NCBI GenBank assembly: GCA_965212245.1
Contig: OZ243107.1
Span: forward strand, 2,604,001-2,668,000
Length of the DNA stretch: 64,000 nucleotides
DNA from: CAKZNE01 sp040222435
GTDB taxonomy: Bacteria; Bacteroidota; Bacteroidia; Flavobacteriales; Schleiferiaceae
Reading direction: 5' to 3'
The position numbers and the translations under genes are program-made. Below, piece by piece: positions 16,758-25,995 of the stretch; position 1 is the first letter of the stretch; every line of letters begins with the position of its first letter. Below the pieces are notes generated by a model. That model was not told where the DNA came from. It saw only the letters and a list, made by a program, of their open reading frames with translations, and ran no database searches.

Positions 16758-18587
16758 TCAATAGATAAGCCCGGTGGTATCAGTAAGGGATAGCATAAAT
16801 GCAATAAGCGCTTCTTTTTCTTGTGTGGTAAGATGAAGTGAATCGGCAGGCAGGGTTTGGTTTTTTATGTACAGCCCCAATCCGGCCCCTCCTCCGTGAT
16901 CGTAAAAATCCACTACCTCTTTAAGGGTTTCATAAGCCCCATTATGAAAATAAGGAGCGGTTAGCGCTACATTTCGTAAACTGGTGGTTTTAAACGATCT
17001 TTCATAAATCCAGGCTTGTTCGCTATAGATGGAATTCGCGTAACGCCCCATATCATTATCCGGTTTTTTTAATAAATCCTGGGGCGATTGAAGCACACCC
17101 AGTATTTCACTTTCATTTTTAGTGTAAAACGGAGGTACCAGTCCTGAGAAGACCGGTGCAAAATGACAAGTGCCACAGGCAGCTTTTCCCATAAAGAGGT
17201 TAAACCCTTCTTTAATACGGGGCGCCAGAGTTTCTTTTTCACCACGGGTATACTTGTCAAATGCACTATTGAAAGAACGCAGGGAGATAATATAAGAGGC
17301 AAATGCCCGTGATAAACCGGCCCGGTTTATTTTTGAACTTCCGAAGGCTTCCTTGAATAGCGAGCGATAAGCAGGGTCAGAAGAAAGCTTAACGGCAATC
17401 TCATCGTAAGCGGTATTGAACTCATCATGATTAAAAATTACGTGTTCTGCCTGCTGCTGAAGTGAAAAGGCCCGTAAATCATAAAAGTAACGATCAGCAT
17501 ATACTGCGTTGATCAGGGTAGGAGAATTACGCTGCACGGTGCGCCCGGCCGTATTACTGGCCGATTTAGTCTTACCATCGCTAAAAGCCAGTTGAGGTTT
17601 GTGGCAGGAAGCACAACTGAGTTTGCCGTTCTCACTAATACGCGAATCGTAAAAGAGTTTTTTTCCTAATTGGCGCAGCGCGGGATTATCTTCTTCAGGG
17701 CTTATTTCAGCGTAGAAGTAGGGGTTTAAGAACTGATCGGAGAACAGGTATTGACTATTGGTGTTCCAGCCTGTAACTCTTGTGGATGATCTGGTTGGAG
17801 GCTGGAAAGCCAGCAGTTCAGCATATAGAGGTTGTAAGTGGTGTATTAAAAAATGAAGACGATCCAGTTCCTCAAAACCCTGATTATCGAGATATTTTAT
17901 AGCAGCATCAAAGCGCTGAAGAGTGGATTTGTTATTGACTTCAGGCATGGCTTGCAAAACAGACTGCAGAGCACGGAGTGCTTGTTGGGCTTCTGAAATA
18001 GCGTGTACGGAACCGGGAGTGTCAAAACCGGTAAGCCCCAGAGTGAAAATACGGACCAGCTGCATACGTGCAGCTTCTATCAGGTGATGGTGTCCGGTTC
18101 TTTTTTGATAAAATCCTTCGGCTACTAATTTACTTTGTTCGGATAGCTTTTGAGCTAAAATGGCAATTTGTAGTTTTTCACTTTTGGCATTAGCACTGTA
18201 AATAAGTTCATCCAGTACTTGCAGGCCTTCAGGTGGGTTTACAAAGGGGCGTGTGCTATGCTGCTCTATGTGTAAAAGAGGTGCGCCATTAATGTGTTCT
18301 TCAATAAATGAAGGGAAAAAATAGTCAAGTATAAACTCTACCTTTTTGTAGGAGTGCCGTACCTGGTCCAGTTTCTTTCTTAATTCGGCTTCGGAAACCC
18401 GGTCAAACTTAAAATCTTCCGCTTTTTGCCGGAGCTGAGCCGTAGCGAGGGTAAATTCAGATAAAAAAGTTCGGAGGGTTTTTTCTGCCTTGTTTTCCTT
18501 GGGAATGAGGGTAAAATGGAGCCCGAAAAAGATGGACGCTAAAAACACTATTGCTTTGATACGGTTGGAATTCCTCCTGGGCTGCAT
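16758..18587 (-). CDS. Di-haem cytochrome c peroxidase family protein with helical N-terminal domain
   Basis: 609 residues with an N-terminal hydrophobic export signal (residues 10-28). Two c-type haem sites are visible: C325-A-S-C-H329 and C471-G-T-C-H475, in the arrangement of the CcpA/MauG family (GKKLFYDSRISENGKLSCAS, RNSPTLINAVYADRYFYD, LRNVALTAPYFHNGAYETL). Residues about 35-265 are a mostly helical region, roughly doubling the usual length; motifs such as PPEGLQVLDELIY suggest an imelysin-like domain, which elsewhere is linked to iron or metal handling. The product acts in the periplasm on peroxide or an oxidised substrate. It is monocistronic. Confidence 0.88.
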   Translation of the reverse strand: MQPRRNSNRIKAIVFLASIFFGLHFTLIPKENKAEKTLRTFLSEFTLATAQLRQKAEDFKFDRVSEAELRKKLDQVRHSYKKVEFILDYFFPSFIEEHINGAPLLHIEQHSTRPFVNPPEGLQVLDELIYSANAKSEKLQIAILAQKLSEQSKLVAEGFYQKRTGHHHLIEAARMQLVRIFTLGLTGFDTPGSVHAISEAQQALRALQSVLQAMPEVNNKSTLQRFDAAIKYLDNQGFEELDRLHFLIHHLQPLYAELLAFQPPTRSSTRVTGWNTNSQYLFSDQFLNPYFYAEISPEEDNPALRQLGKKLFYDSRISENGKLSCASCHKPQLAFSDGKTKSASNTAGRTVQRNSPTLINAVYADRYFYDLRAFSLQQQAEHVIFNHDEFNTAYDEIAVKLSSDPAYRSLFKEAFGSSKINRAGLSRAFASYIISLRSFNSAFDKYTRGEKETLAPRIKEGFNLFMGKAACGTCHFAPVFSGLVPPFYTKNESEILGVLQSPQDLLKKPDNDMGRYANSIYSEQAWIYERSFKTTSLRNVALTAPYFHNGAYETLKEVVDFYDHGGGAGLGLYIKNQTLPADSLHLTTQEKEALIAFMLSLTDTTGLIY

Positions 18588-18713
18588 ATACCTGATCTTG
18601 AAACCAGCAAAATTGAAGGGATAAGACCAAATTGACTTTAGGAGAATATTAAGTGTTTGTTAATCCAATAAAAAAGGAGAAACCTTTGAGACAGCTTGAG
18701 GTCTGAATTACTT

Positions 18714-19178
18714 TCAGGGTGCGTATACCTTTTTCATGCGGAATTCTTCTCTCCGTGGGTTACCTTTCTCTTTCCCTTCCACAAAAGCCAGCAGAGAGCC
18801 ATCTTTTTGTAGTACGTACGTAATGCGTTGAGGAAAGTCATGCTCGGGATTTTCAAAGCTCATTTTTCCCTTCTCCGTTTTGATATGTGTAAAAAGAGTG
18901 GGCCTGCCTTTATTCACTGTAGCTATATAACACCAATATGCCCCAATTTTTTGAAGGCGTAATTGTTCCCTTACTACGGTGTCTCCGCCTGATACAAAAT
19001 AACCTTCGCCTAACAAAAGCTGTTCATCCACCTGTTGCCAGTTTTCATAAATAAGTTCTGTGCCTGAACCACCTTGCCATGAGCCGGTAAGCCAGTTAAA
19101 TGGCATTGGATCAGTTTGGCTGAAGCTATAAGTACTGCAAAGGAGCAAGCTAATGGTGAGGCGGAGAAAGTGTTTCAT
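18714..19178 (-). CDS. Secreted DUF6265-like protein
   Basis: 154 residues starting at the ATG at 19176-19178, chosen because it gives a signal peptide (MKHFLRLTISLLLCSTYSFS); an upstream ATG at 19230-19232 would add 18 residues. The mature part has the pattern of DUF6265-type small lipocalin-like proteins (FNWLTGSWQGGSGTELIYEN, FENPEHDFPQRITY, RREEFRMKKV). A beta-barrel binding protein of unknown ligand is the likely fold. It has no obvious operon partner. Confidence 0.75.
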   Translation of the reverse strand: MKHFLRLTISLLLCSTYSFSQTDPMPFNWLTGSWQGGSGTELIYENWQQVDEQLLLGEGYFVSGGDTVVREQLRLQKIGAYWCYIATVNKGRPTLFTHIKTEKGKMSFENPEHDFPQRITYVLQKDGSLLAFVEGKEKGNPRREEFRMKKVYAP

Positions 19179-19232
19179 TTTAATTGAACGAATAAGGGAG
19201 ATTAAAGTACGGTATTTGGAAATACATATCAT

Positions 19233-19255
19233 AAAAAAACCGCCCCGGGGGGCGG
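19233..19255 (-). terminator. Terminator of the PKD-repeat gene
   Basis: CCGCCCC and GGGGCGG form a GC-rich stem, followed on the minus strand by seven T residues (19233-19239). It lies about 30 bp after the stop at 19286. Confidence 0.8.
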
Positions 19256-19285
19256 CTTATCACTAAAAATCGGACTGAAGACCAA

Positions 19286-21910
19286 TTAATTTTTAACAAC
19301 TACTTTTTCAAGCTTTACCTTATGACCTGACTTGATCATTACAAAGTAAGTTCCGGCTGCCAGTCGGTTACCGTCAGCGTTCCACTCTACTTTATGCAAA
19401 CCAGCTTCTTGCTCTCCATTGAGCAAAGTAGCTATGTGCGTCATAGAAGAGTTGTATACGGCTACCCGGATATCCATAGTCTGCTCAGTTTCAAACTCTA
19501 CAAAGAGTTCTTCTGAGGTAGGATTAGGATAGATCTTAGGCTCAAAGGGCAGGTTTTGCGACTTGGTATCACCACCCTTTTGCTGAATGGAAGGAACCGG
19601 GGTTCCATCACAATCTGTAATGAAAATCTGCAGGCAGATGGTTTCGTAGCATTCAGTTCCATCAGGAGCTGTCATTACGATAGTAAGACATACGGTATAT
19701 ACACCATTGGTAGCATAGGTATGTGTAACGTTTTGTCCACCACCGGTGTTACCATCACCAAAGTCCCACAGGTAATCTATCACAGGGCAATCAGCATTGC
19801 CAAAGCCCATGAAATCAACATCGCACCCGCGGATATCAATTCCCATATCCGGGAAGGCTGTACATGGACAATCGTTATCGCAATCTACAATATCAACCTG
19901 TTGGCAAATGGTTTGTGTACATTCCACACCATTACCATCTACAACGGTTACAGTAAGGCATACGGTATAGGTTCCATTAGCGCTATAGGTATGAGTAGGA
20001 TCCATTACACTGGAGAAAGTACCGTCACCAAAATCCCACTGTACGCCTACTACTTCACAATTGGTATTAATGTTACTGAAGAAGAAGGCTGTGCAACGAT
20101 CCACATCCCATGTAAAATCAAGATCAATGTCGCACTCACAACCATCACAGTCATCGATAATTATATCGATACAATGGGTTTCTTCGCATTCGTTACCATT
20201 GGCATCTACCACTCTTACGGTTAAGCAAACGGTATACGTACCATTACCCCCGTAAGTATGACTTACATTCTGACCATTGGCTCCGTTTCCATCACCAAAG
20301 TCCCATGACCAGTCTATGATTTCACAATTACTGTCAGCAGCACCAAAGAAATCAACGGTACACTTATCTATACTGTAATCAAAGTTCACGCTGATATCAC
20401 ATTCGCAATCTCCACAATCATCAATTACAATCTCTTCACAATAGGTGTCTTTACAGATGGTACCATCGGCATCCTGAACAGTTACAGTAAGACATACGGT
20501 GTAGGTTCCGTTACCACTGTATACATGAGATACATTCTGACCGTTAGCTCCGTTGCCGTCACCAAAGTCCCAATCCCAGTCAAGAACCTGGCAATCGGTG
20601 TTCACATCACCAAAGAAGTCCACTCTGCATTTGTTAATATCATAGGCGAAGCTGATGTCAATATCACACAAGCAGTCATCAATACAGTCAATATCTATTT
20701 CGTAGCAGATACTGTCGGTACAAGTGCTGTTGCCATTGGTTCCGGTAACCACTAAACAAACGGTATACGTTCCTGAGTTAGGATACTGGTGAGATGGGTT
20801 TTGAGCATTGGAAGTAGTTCCATCACCAAAGTTCCAGCTCCATCCTGTAATATTGGTACACTCATTACCAACTGACTTATCATTGAAGTTCACCACACAT
20901 TTGGTGGGGTCCAAACCATAAGTAAAGTCTGCCGTAACATCACATACACATGGGGTACAATCAGGTGTTATAGTGTAGCATACAGTGTCTGTACAACAGT
21001 CTCCGTAGGCATCAAGCCCTATAGTAGTAAGACACACCGTGTATGTGCCGCTAGCTGTATAAGTATGGGTAGGGTTAGCACTGGTACTGGAGGTTCCGTC
21101 ACCGAAATCCCATTGGTATCCTAATACATTGGTGCAGCAGTTTCCGGAAGCAGCTTCGCTAAATTGTACTTCACAGGAATCTTCTATACTGTATGTAAAG
21201 TCGGCTGTAATGTCACAATAACATTCGTCAGGATTAGAAACAGGAGTTATGGAAACATTGTCAATCCTCATTTCGGCCTGGTAAGGGTTACCCTGTGGAG
21301 CTGGTGTACCTTGTCTGGTAATACCACTCCAGAAAGGATAAATCCAGATTTGTGAATAATTGGTTGAGGGGGTATATACAAAGCTTACCTGGCTCCAGCT
21401 ATTATAGCTGTAATTAGCGGTAAGATCTGACCACATGGGATCGCTGGCAAAAGAAGGGAATACAGTACCGGCACTGGTGGTTACACTGTTGGAGGCTCTC
21501 ACCTGAACAGTTGCGCCATCCGCTTTTCCATTGGTCTGAAGATCAAAGCAAACCAGGTAAGACTGGCCTGCCTGAAAGTCATAACAGTTAAAAATTCCTT
21601 CTCCTTTTTGAGTTCCGCTAGTGCTTTTATAAGACCACATCCAAATGGTACGGGGAGGTAAAGACTGAGTGGAGGGGTGTCCGTGTGATACATCCCAGCC
21701 GGGCATATTATTATTGATATTGCCCGGTTCCGAAGTGCCAATGGCAGTTGCCGGTTGCTCAAAGTTTCCGTTTACCAGAACAGAGGGTGGATTCGGACAA
21801 GTTTGGGCATTCAGTGTGTTTAAAGCCGGCATCATAATGAAGACCAGCAGGAAGGTAAGCAGGCGGTTGTGCCAACAACTACCTTCATTTTTTAGAGTAG
21901 AACAAAACAT
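19286..21910 (-). CDS. T9SS-secreted protein with six Cys-rich PKD domains
   Basis: 874 residues. A signal peptide (cleavage near LNAQ, residue 36) is followed by a galactose-binding-like domain (about 40-230; VNGNFEQPATAIGTSEPGN), six PKD domains (each with WDFGDG or WNFGDG and a closing GTYTVCLT or GVYTVCLT strand) and a T9SS type A sorting domain (KIYPNPTSEELFVEFETEQ, ending KLEKVVVKN). Each PKD carries a conserved Cys in the YTVCL strand and Cys pairs in the linkers (CDCEC, CNC-like), suggesting disulfides stiffening a stalk. Repeats 3 and 4 share GDGNGANGQNVSH. It is likely a surface adhesin or matrix protein. The adjacent LytTR system lies 295 bp upstream. Confidence 0.88.
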   Translation of the reverse strand: MFCSTLKNEGSCWHNRLLTFLLVFIMMPALNTLNAQTCPNPPSVLVNGNFEQPATAIGTSEPGNINNNMPGWDVSHGHPSTQSLPPRTIWMWSYKSTSGTQKGEGIFNCYDFQAGQSYLVCFDLQTNGKADGATVQVRASNSVTTSAGTVFPSFASDPMWSDLTANYSYNSWSQVSFVYTPSTNYSQIWIYPFWSGITRQGTPAPQGNPYQAEMRIDNVSITPVSNPDECYCDITADFTYSIEDSCEVQFSEAASGNCCTNVLGYQWDFGDGTSSTSANPTHTYTASGTYTVCLTTIGLDAYGDCCTDTVCYTITPDCTPCVCDVTADFTYGLDPTKCVVNFNDKSVGNECTNITGWSWNFGDGTTSNAQNPSHQYPNSGTYTVCLVVTGTNGNSTCTDSICYEIDIDCIDDCLCDIDISFAYDINKCRVDFFGDVNTDCQVLDWDWDFGDGNGANGQNVSHVYSGNGTYTVCLTVTVQDADGTICKDTYCEEIVIDDCGDCECDISVNFDYSIDKCTVDFFGAADSNCEIIDWSWDFGDGNGANGQNVSHTYGGNGTYTVCLTVRVVDANGNECEETHCIDIIIDDCDGCECDIDLDFTWDVDRCTAFFFSNINTNCEVVGVQWDFGDGTFSSVMDPTHTYSANGTYTVCLTVTVVDGNGVECTQTICQQVDIVDCDNDCPCTAFPDMGIDIRGCDVDFMGFGNADCPVIDYLWDFGDGNTGGGQNVTHTYATNGVYTVCLTIVMTAPDGTECYETICLQIFITDCDGTPVPSIQQKGGDTKSQNLPFEPKIYPNPTSEELFVEFETEQTMDIRVAVYNSSMTHIATLLNGEQEAGLHKVEWNADGNRLAAGTYFVMIKSGHKVKLEKVVVKN

Positions 21911-22094
21911 AACTTTAATTTTAAGTTGATAAAAAATAGTGAGTAGAGCAGACTATACGGTAATGAATCTAAATCCATATCTGGTATAGCCGGGATCCGC
22001 GTTGCAGCGGTGGGAGAGCAGGTTGTAGGGAGAAATTGCAAAGGTTAATACTTCATTTTCAAAGAGTTTTAGAGTAGAGTTGTCAAATTTTAGT

Positions 22095-22108
22095 GTCCTT
22101 TTCAGGAC
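22095..22108 (-). promoter_or_regulatory. Short hairpin upstream of the PKD gene
   Basis: GTCCT and AGGAC flank TTTC in the 295-bp gap between the LytTR regulator and the PKD gene. It resembles the CCTGTTTTCAGG elements before A1 and A2, and, read on the minus strand, is likewise followed by an AATTT motif and a -7-like AACCTTTG. The stem is short; this is a weak call. Confidence 0.25.
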
Positions 22109-22205
22109 TTTATTTACTCAATAATAGGGAGTTATGGCCTTAAGGGAAAGCGCCATTGAGCAGGTGTAGCTTAAATGGAAATAAGTGTAAACCGGGTAAA
22201 CAAAC

Positions 22206-22937
22206 TCATTCTTGTGAGACAAAAAGACGGAAGAGTTCAGCCTTCTTACGAACGGAAACGGGTATCATAACATCGTTTTCAAGCACCACAGATCCGCCAC
22301 CTTTACCCTTTATATAGTTTTTAATGTGGTTGAGGTTTACCAGGTATTTATGGTGTACCCTAAGGAAATTAAACGTACTTAATTCCTCTTCAAACTGGCC
22401 CAGGGTACGGCATATCACTTCTTTTTTACCGGCCCAATACAGTATAGTGTAATTACTATCCGCCTCGCAGTAAAGAATATCATCAACGTGCACAAAATTG
22501 AGTCCGTTAAGAGAGGGTAGTGCAATTTTACGCACGTTCCTCGCGTTTTGCCCAGGTTCTTCAGTAAGGGCCAGCCGGCAGATTAAGCGTTCCACAACTT
22601 CCCGGAATTCATCCGGGTTTAATGGTTTTAAAATATAGTCGCTGGCCTCTGCACGTATGGCGTTTATCGCATATTTATCATGGGCCGTAATAAATACAGT
22701 AGCCGGTTTAAAGGCAATTTTATCCAATAGGTCAAAACCATTGTTTCCTGGCATTTCCACATCCAGAAAAAGAATATGGGGCTTTAAGCGACTTATTTCC
22801 ACCAGTGCTTCCCGAAATAGTCCGGTGTCACACACAATTTCAAATTCCGGAAAATGTTGTTCCAGCATCAGGCGTACCATGCCTCGTGCATCCTGCTCGT
22901 CATCAACAATTGCAACTTTAAACTTTGACATTTTCAT
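22206..22937 (-). CDS. LytTR-type response regulator
   Basis: 243 residues: receiver domain (about 5-120; VDDEQDARG, phospho-acceptor Asp in HILFLDVEMPGNNG, lysine in YILKPLNPDE) and a LytTR DNA-binding domain (about 145-240; VDDILYCEADSNYTILYW, FLRVHHKYLVNLNHI, VRKKAELFRLF). Its start lies within the 3' end of the propeller histidine kinase (20-bp overlap), so the pair is co-expressed. It probably regulates nearby surface-protein genes, such as the PKD gene directly downstream, but that is inference. Confidence 0.93.
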   Translation of the reverse strand: MKMSKFKVAIVDDEQDARGMVRLMLEQHFPEFEIVCDTGLFREALVEISRLKPHILFLDVEMPGNNGFDLLDKIAFKPATVFITAHDKYAINAIRAEASDYILKPLNPDEFREVVERLICRLALTEEPGQNARNVRKIALPSLNGLNFVHVDDILYCEADSNYTILYWAGKKEVICRTLGQFEEELSTFNFLRVHHKYLVNLNHIKNYIKGKGGGSVVLENDVMIPVSVRKKAELFRLFVSQE

Positions 22938-25881
22938 GGGTTATTACGGGTATTAGGATTTGGATGAGGGTACCTTTTCCATTGTACCCGGGGGCTTGTG
23001 GTGGCGCCAGAATATCAAGCTGAAGATCCAATTGGAAAAGTTGATTATAAGTTTTAATCCGGCTTCCGGAAAGGCGCAGGCCTAAACCGGTGTTGTTTTC
23101 AGCGTGCTGTTCTGCAAAACCCGGCCCATTGTCATGTATGTGAACCTCTAGCCACTCGTTTTCTTTTTCACGTATAGAAATCAGTAATTTTCCTTTTTCA
23201 GGATTGTGAGCGATACCGTGCTTTAGTGCGTTTTCAATATAAGGTTGCAACAGCATGGCGGGTATTATACGTTTGGGATTAATGTTTTCCTGAATGCTAA
23301 TATGGTATTCAAGCTGCTCTTTAAAACGCATTTGTTCCAATTGTAAATAATTGGAGAGATAGCTCATTTCTTCTTCTATTGTGGTAAACATTTCACGGGA
23401 TAGCTGCATCGTTTGACGGATCAAACGGGAAAACCGATCTAAGTATTGACGGGCATTTTCCACATCACCTTTGTACGTAAAGAACTGTATGGAGTTGAGG
23501 CAATTATATATAAAATGAGGATTGATTTGGGCTTTGATGGCTTCCAGTTCTAATTCGGCCAACTTGCGCTTTTGACGTTGTCTGAAAAAGGAGCGCTGCT
23601 GCTGCCGGAAAATGGTAAAGTAAATACCCCCTATCAGTAAACCGGTAATTAATAAACCAGCCAGTAATTTAAACCAAATGGTTTGCCAGAAGGCCGGATA
23701 TATGTTTAGGGATATGTGTTCCACCGGCCCTCCGGCCAGTCCCTCGGGACTTATGGGCCTTACTTTAAAAGTGTAATCACCGGGAGGGAGGTTGTTGAAA
23801 TGTATGATGGGGTTGCGCGAGGTAAACCATCGCGAATTATAGCCCTCCAGCATATATTGGTAAAGGGTTTGTCCTAAGTGCTCAAATGAGAAACTACTTA
23901 GTTGCAGAGAGAGGTTACGTGCGGGGTAATCAAAGTCTATATGCTGAGGTGTAAAAACGGTAGCATCATCGGTAGTGGCTTTCAAAACACGTACCCGGGC
24001 ATCCTTAGCTTGCGGTATAGCTTGACGCGATACAATAGCTAATCCGGCTGAAGTAGCGGCATAAATCATATTGGGTGTAACCCATACAGAAGAGGTATTA
24101 TTAGAAGGTAAGCCATCTGTGAAGGAGTGATGACTCAACAGTTTAGCTTGTGTGCGATTCAGCTGAAAACTGAATATACCCTGATCTGTAGCGAGCCAGA
24201 ATGTATGCGTATTCTCGCAAAATATCTGATTAATGGTACCCAGGTAAGCTTTTTCAGAAAGCTTGATTGCACTCATAACTTTTCTTTGAGGATCGTACAT
24301 GAAAAGCCCGTCTGAGCCGGTACCTATAAGTACGGTTTCTTCATTGAGCAGGGCCATATCGGTGATATTGGCCCTGCTCAATACAGGGTGTGGCATGAGC
24401 TCTGTCTCAACCTCATTGCCCTGGTAGAGCCCGCTGGGGGTGCCGATCAGGTTTTTCTGATTTGGTAAGGGCAGCACACAGGTGCTACGGTTTTTAAATT
24501 TACTGAAGCTAAGCGATTGAGTAGAGGTGTTGTACATTCTTAAACCACCATTGGATGAAATGTATAAGCGGGACGAGTCGTTTCCAAATGACATATCCTT
24601 AACCACACCAATAGTTTTTTCCTGATTACTGTTTATACCGTACAGGAAAAGGCCGTGGCGGTTAAACACCTGGATATCATTGATCCGATAAGTATAAAGT
24701 TTGTCCAGGTGATAAGTCATTCCAAGCAAGCTCTCTGTGGAGGGTTCACTGGGATTTGTTTCGTAATAATAGCTATGGTGAATAATACCGAGAGCCCCAT
24801 ATCCTTCGTAACAGATGTACACATGATCCTCACCATCTCCACAAACCGAGAGTGGTAAGCGGTTGGGTAATCCTATTTTTTTGGAAGACAGATGATTGAT
24901 CCATTGAGAGGCAGGAATAAAATAAAGTCCTTTTCGCTGTGTACTGAACCAGAGATTATCGTTCCGGTCGGCAAACACATAATTGACCACGGTTTCCGGC
25001 AGCAATGGGATCGGTTCGGTTTGGGGGGTGAGTACAGATACCGCTCCCCAAAAATGAACTCCCTTATCCCTAAAGGTAAACCACAGCCGGTTTTTGCGAT
25101 CAATGATCATTTGCTTGGGTGCTTCCGGAGCTGGAGCAGAAGCAATGAACTCCAATTGATTGTGCCCATGAATCCGGTATACGCCAATTTTTTTACGTAG
25201 CGATGAATAACCTGCTACATAAGTGTGGTTATGATTAAAAATAAGGTTTCCGGTCTTAAAAAAATGTGGATCACCTATGATGGTGAGATTCTCTAAAGAG
25301 CCGGACTTATAATTGAAGAGCATTACCTGTTTACGGTTTCGTATGAACAAATAATCATTATAAGCCGAAATCAGACTGAACTTTTGCTTATCAAATACTT
25401 TTACCCTTTTGAGCCGGCCTTCCTTAAAAAGAAACAGATCATTTTTACTGACTTGATCACCTATCCAGCAATTGCCGGTAGCATGATCTTTTACAAGTAC
25501 ATTTATCTGTGCATGATTTACCTTGGCCAGGCTGGTATCTGACAGCTCATTGTAAATCCTGCCGTTGCGGTAATAGGCCAGATTATTGACCAGAGGGGCA
25601 ATAAGTATGGTGTTTTTTGCAGTGGGTATGGCTTGTATGATCTCCTTATCCTGCAAGCCGTGGCGTTCATCAAAAACCTTGAAAGAATGGCCATCGTAAC
25701 GGATAACTCCTTTATTACTGCCTATCCAGATGAAACCTACGCTGTCCTGATCAATGATATAACCAATGGTAGAAGGGAATCCATCGGATTCGCCATATAC
25801 CTTCATGCCTGGCATTTGAGCTAAAGCCACAGTACAGGCAAGCAGGTAGAACAAGCTCAAAAAAAGACTTGCACGTTTCAT
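22918..25881 (-). CDS. Propeller-type sensor histidine kinase (LytS-like kinase core)
   Basis: 987 residues. A signal peptide (to ALAQ, residue 21) precedes a two-component-regulator beta-propeller (Reg_prop repeats, about 30-640; GESDGFPSTIGYIIDQDSVG and similar), a Y_Y_Y domain (about 665-735; NNLPPGDYTFKVRPISPEG), one membrane helix (about 745-765) and a His_kinase/HATPase region with H789 (KAQINPHFIYNCLNSIQFF), QPYIENALKHG and DNGPGF. The large exported propeller senses an unknown extracytoplasmic ligand. It is one of three complete kinase-regulator pairs in the window. Confidence 0.93.
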   Translation of the reverse strand: MKRASLFLSLFYLLACTVALAQMPGMKVYGESDGFPSTIGYIIDQDSVGFIWIGSNKGVIRYDGHSFKVFDERHGLQDKEIIQAIPTAKNTILIAPLVNNLAYYRNGRIYNELSDTSLAKVNHAQINVLVKDHATGNCWIGDQVSKNDLFLFKEGRLKRVKVFDKQKFSLISAYNDYLFIRNRKQVMLFNYKSGSLENLTIIGDPHFFKTGNLIFNHNHTYVAGYSSLRKKIGVYRIHGHNQLEFIASAPAPEAPKQMIIDRKNRLWFTFRDKGVHFWGAVSVLTPQTEPIPLLPETVVNYVFADRNDNLWFSTQRKGLYFIPASQWINHLSSKKIGLPNRLPLSVCGDGEDHVYICYEGYGALGIIHHSYYYETNPSEPSTESLLGMTYHLDKLYTYRINDIQVFNRHGLFLYGINSNQEKTIGVVKDMSFGNDSSRLYISSNGGLRMYNTSTQSLSFSKFKNRSTCVLPLPNQKNLIGTPSGLYQGNEVETELMPHPVLSRANITDMALLNEETVLIGTGSDGLFMYDPQRKVMSAIKLSEKAYLGTINQIFCENTHTFWLATDQGIFSFQLNRTQAKLLSHHSFTDGLPSNNTSSVWVTPNMIYAATSAGLAIVSRQAIPQAKDARVRVLKATTDDATVFTPQHIDFDYPARNLSLQLSSFSFEHLGQTLYQYMLEGYNSRWFTSRNPIIHFNNLPPGDYTFKVRPISPEGLAGGPVEHISLNIYPAFWQTIWFKLLAGLLITGLLIGGIYFTIFRQQQRSFFRQRQKRKLAELELEAIKAQINPHFIYNCLNSIQFFTYKGDVENARQYLDRFSRLIRQTMQLSREMFTTIEEEMSYLSNYLQLEQMRFKEQLEYHISIQENINPKRIIPAMLLQPYIENALKHGIAHNPEKGKLLISIREKENEWLEVHIHDNGPGFAEQHAENNTGLGLRLSGSRIKTYNQLFQLDLQLDILAPPQAPGYNGKGTLIQILIPVITHENVKV

Positions 25882-25952
25882 GAATAAGTAGAGTTTCAGC
25901 TCTAAAATACGAGAAGTAATTTAATAGCCGATATTTGGAGGCTTACAACACC

Positions 25953-25976
25953 TTGAACTTCTGAAAAAAAGTTCAA
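25953..25976. promoter_or_regulatory. Perfect 8-bp inverted repeat in a divergent intergenic region
   Basis: TTGAACTT and AAGTTCAA around an 8-bp spacer, located between the divergent propeller kinase and acetyltransferase genes. It could be an operator acting on either side. It has no terminator features for a flanking 3' end, since both genes start here. Confidence 0.35.
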
Positions 25977-25995
25977 TAACCCTCTGGAAAGAACC

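Noticed and set aside
19700..20800. Regularly spaced similar segments that could look like a CRISPR or tandem DNA array
   Set aside because: The periodicity is about 270 bp and follows PKD codons of one continuous gene; the segments are protein-level repeats, not short direct repeats with unique spacers.
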